31,950 bases of DNA from Phaeoceros laevis (lineage: Eukaryota; Anthocerotophyta; Anthocerotopsida; Notothyladales), in assembly GCA_049999765.1 (NCBI GenBank), contig JBNGIQ010009407.1:259950-291899 (forward strand), read 5' to 3'. Positions 29,804-31,950 of the stretch are shown in pieces (the stretch's first letter is position 1; every line of letters starts with the position of its first letter). The notes under the pieces are model-generated. The model was not told where the DNA came from. It made no database searches and saw only the letters and a program-made list of their open reading frames with translations. The position numbers and the translations under genes were made by a program.

Positions 29804-31249
29804 CACGTACCTCGGGCCGTTAAAGATACTCAATAAAGGTGTGGCCACGCCTTTGCCCCTCGACCTTGATATGGGTTTGGAAAATTGTAGATATTTCATA
29901 TTGCACAGGAAATAAGTGTGTTATGCATATGCTTTAACATGGTGCCCGATTTGATACGTAAGCTTTGGACGAGCAGCCCATAATCGTAATGCTCAGCGTG
30001 ATTTGTTAGTATGCTGTTTGAGGTGCCAAATCCTACGTAGGAGGTGCCAAATCTTAAAAATATATAAAAATAACATGTCAAAAATATAAAATATAAAAAA
30101 CACTTGCCGAAAATTAAAATAATAATTTCGGCACAAGGGTGCTGAAGGGCATAGGCCTCTATGGTAGTTGGCAATAGGTGACATATCCTTTCTCGTAGTA
30201 AACGATTGTTAAATTTAAATGCAGGACCAGGTCTAGGCTTTTCACTACAAGGCCGGGGTTAAACCCTTGCCACGCATTGTATGCTAATTAGCACTGATCT
30301 TCAGATCACACTCTCATATCTTCAGCCATTTTGGAAGAGAGTGTTGAGTCTCTTCCAATTTCGGTTTCACAAGGTTCGTAGTATTCGACCATGAGCTGTA
30401 AACCATCCTTGATCGGAAGCCTCTCTTGCCGCCTCTCAATTCCCTCTTCAACAATTGGTCCCCGAGTCGGGAGAGGAGAATCTTTCTAGGCTAATGTCCT
30501 CCTCCTATTGTAGGCTCCCTCCCCCATCGACCCCCTCTCCTTGATTCTGCAGGGAAAGCCAAACAGTTTCTCCCCCGTCATCACCGTTGCATGTAAGCGT
30601 CAAAGCAACCTAAAAAAAACGGGACGTGAAGTCCGATACTACGGATATCATAGTAGGTGGCATAACTACTCTCCCGCCAGGTGCCTGACCAGGAAGACAC
30701 GGGAAAAAAAGTAAAGCAGATAGCTAGAAGGGGCAAAAAATTTTTAAGTAAGCAGGTAGTTATAAGGGGTTTTTTTCGTTTCCACGCTTTACTACGGGGA
30801 AAAAAAGTAAGTTGCCAGCATGACACGTAGCGCCCCTACGCACGGAAACCTAATGTGCAAAGGTGCTAGCCGAGGTGTCAGGCGTGGAAGGCTGGGATTC
30901 CATGAGGGGTGGACCTAGCCAAACCCACGTGGAGAAGAGAACAAGTCATTTTTGTGGCGCGACACAGTGCCCAAAATGTGGGATGCCTCCTCCAGATCCG
31001 TGAGCGTGTCAGACAGGGAGATGCGAGACCCGAAAGGGTATATTCTGGCTTTGTTGACGGGTCGGGCGAGCAATGGGAGCTGGTAAGGCAGTTCCGGGCA
31101 ACTGCTCCCACGTGCCACGGACTGATTCTCGAGGGCATCTGGATATTCAGCTCAAAGTAACGGTCCGGCCCTACAATGGGACGTGATATTGCAGCCCTAG
31201 CCCGGCATACAACATGTCTCCATGGGTTGCGTCCCGATCACACAAGATC
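29804..31249. other. gene-free stretch
   Basis: AT-rich to 30200, mixed after that. ORFs at 30581-30826 and 30909-31160 show no family pattern. CACTACAAGG at 30245 could be a transposon left end but does not pair well with the terminus at 31362. Confidence 0.35.
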
Positions 31250-31362
31250 CCCGAAAAACCGTGTCTAAAGTCCGTGTCATATTTTAATTTTGACATGCTA
31301 AAAGACTGTGGCAAGAGACTGTGATTCCCATCCGTGTCAAATCTGGCCAAATTCTAGTAGTG
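31250..31362 (-). mobile_element. CACTA-type transposon terminus
   Basis: Reading inward on the minus strand from 31362 the sequence begins CACTACTAGAATTTGGCC, a typical plant En/Spm (CACTA) end. Three copies of GACACGG lie within about 105 bases (about 31332-31338, 31271-31277 and 31258-31265), as expected of subterminal transposase-binding repeats. The opposite end was not identified with confidence. Confidence 0.5.
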
Positions 31363-31902
31363 TAAGCCCTCCTTGTGAGCCCCGGCCATGCGTCACACTC
31401 CTAGTCCGCCTTCAACCCTAGCGTCAGGGTGAAAGGACTTGCGTCGCGTGCGGCAAGTTGGCAAACCCTAATTTCTCTGGTAAAGCATTGTAATACAATT
31501 TAAAAGTAATAATAACTTTACAATGCCGCAACTTTGAACGTTGTTTCACATAGTAATGCAATTAATAACTACAAGGTGTTACTACCGCGGGTACTACGGG
31601 TTACAACGTTCATAGTAAAAGGCACTTATGGTTGGCCAGGCCGTTGTTATGCTGTAGTTATCGTAGTAAAGTGCATTTGTAAAACGAGAACTTTTCTTGT
31701 TGTGACATTCTGACCCATTTTGGATTTCAGAAGATATGTGTCTTTCCGATGAATGTCCATGTTGCCCTAATCTGCCATACATATTCTAGGGCGCTAAGTA
31801 GTAGTAGCAAAACTAGCTAGTGTTTTGCCAGTTAATTGGGGACTTGAAAATGTGCAACACTATGCAATAGGAAGCTTTTGGGGCCTCGGGCGAACCATGT
31901 TT
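31363..31902. other. gene-free stretch
   Basis: No gene is recognised. Minus-strand CACAACAAGAAAAGTTCTCG, starting at 31704, resembles a mutated transposon end. Confidence 0.35.

Positions 31903-31950
<48 letters not shown>
31903..31950. repeat. (CTA)n microsatellite
   Basis: Sixteen CTA units run off the end of the window. Short (CTA)/(TAC) tracts also end the SINE-like copies at 5096 and 17785. Confidence 0.95.

Noticed and set aside
30243-30290. CACTACAAGG as the left end matching the terminus at 31362
   Set aside because: Only the first six bases agree, and the flanking trinucleotides (TTT and TAA) do not form a target duplication.

Overview
This is a eukaryotic nuclear window from a land plant. 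The supporting evidence is a class II DAHP synthase with a plastid-type N-terminus, split by four short GT-AG introns (94, 95, 112 and 98 nt), PLS-DYW-type pentatricopeptide repeat (PPR) sequences, GNA-like (bulb-type) lectin sequences, and relics of Ty3/gypsy, copia and CACTA elements. One PPR relic ends in Gly-Arg-Pro instead of Asp-Tyr-Trp and has Lys-Pro in its PG box. That matches the DYW:KP class known from hornworts, lycophytes and ferns. Together with the small introns this suggests a hornwort first, another seedless plant second; this is inference only.

Region 1 (1-8.7 kb): a tandem segmental duplication. The right-hand block holds a damaged secreted GNA-like lectin gene (4603-5092), a shared flank (5767-5945) and the one complete multi-exon gene, DAHP synthase (8047-6032, minus strand, 538 aa). 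The left-hand block has the same order: a damaged lectin copy (1843-2226), the shared flank (2712-2895) and only a shrunken remnant of the 3' part of DAHP synthase (about 3040-3260), next to a 15-unit, 8-bp minisatellite.

Region 2 (8.7-15.3 kb): mostly gene-free. It holds several unrelated tandem arrays (197-bp x2, 50-bp x3, 47-bp and about 50-bp arrays at 10.65-11.57 kb, about 273-bp x2), one minus-strand SINE-like element, and one possible small gene (strong TATA at 14001, open frame to 14656).

Region 3 (15.3-25.4 kb): three minus-strand copies of a single-exon gene for a 194-aa protein with three-fold internal repetition (beta-trefoil-like, unnamed). A (16153-16737) and C (24054-24638) are intact. 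B (19636-20262) has lost its ATG and carries a 13-bp deletion. Each copy has the same TATA-like element and, 300-470 bp upstream, the same long inverted repeat. A and B sit in a 2.2-kb duplicated segment. Two decayed PPR genes lie between the copies (18060-18896 and about 21250-23220).

Region 4 (25.4-31.95 kb): transposon debris and simple repeats. It includes a gypsy RT/RNase H relic, a copia-like LTR with a possible primer-binding site, a palindromic AGGTCAG array, an RG-repeat ORF overlapping an acidic ORF, a CACTA-type terminus at 31362 and a (CTA)n microsatellite at the edge. Only DAHP synthase and trefoil genes A and C look functional.
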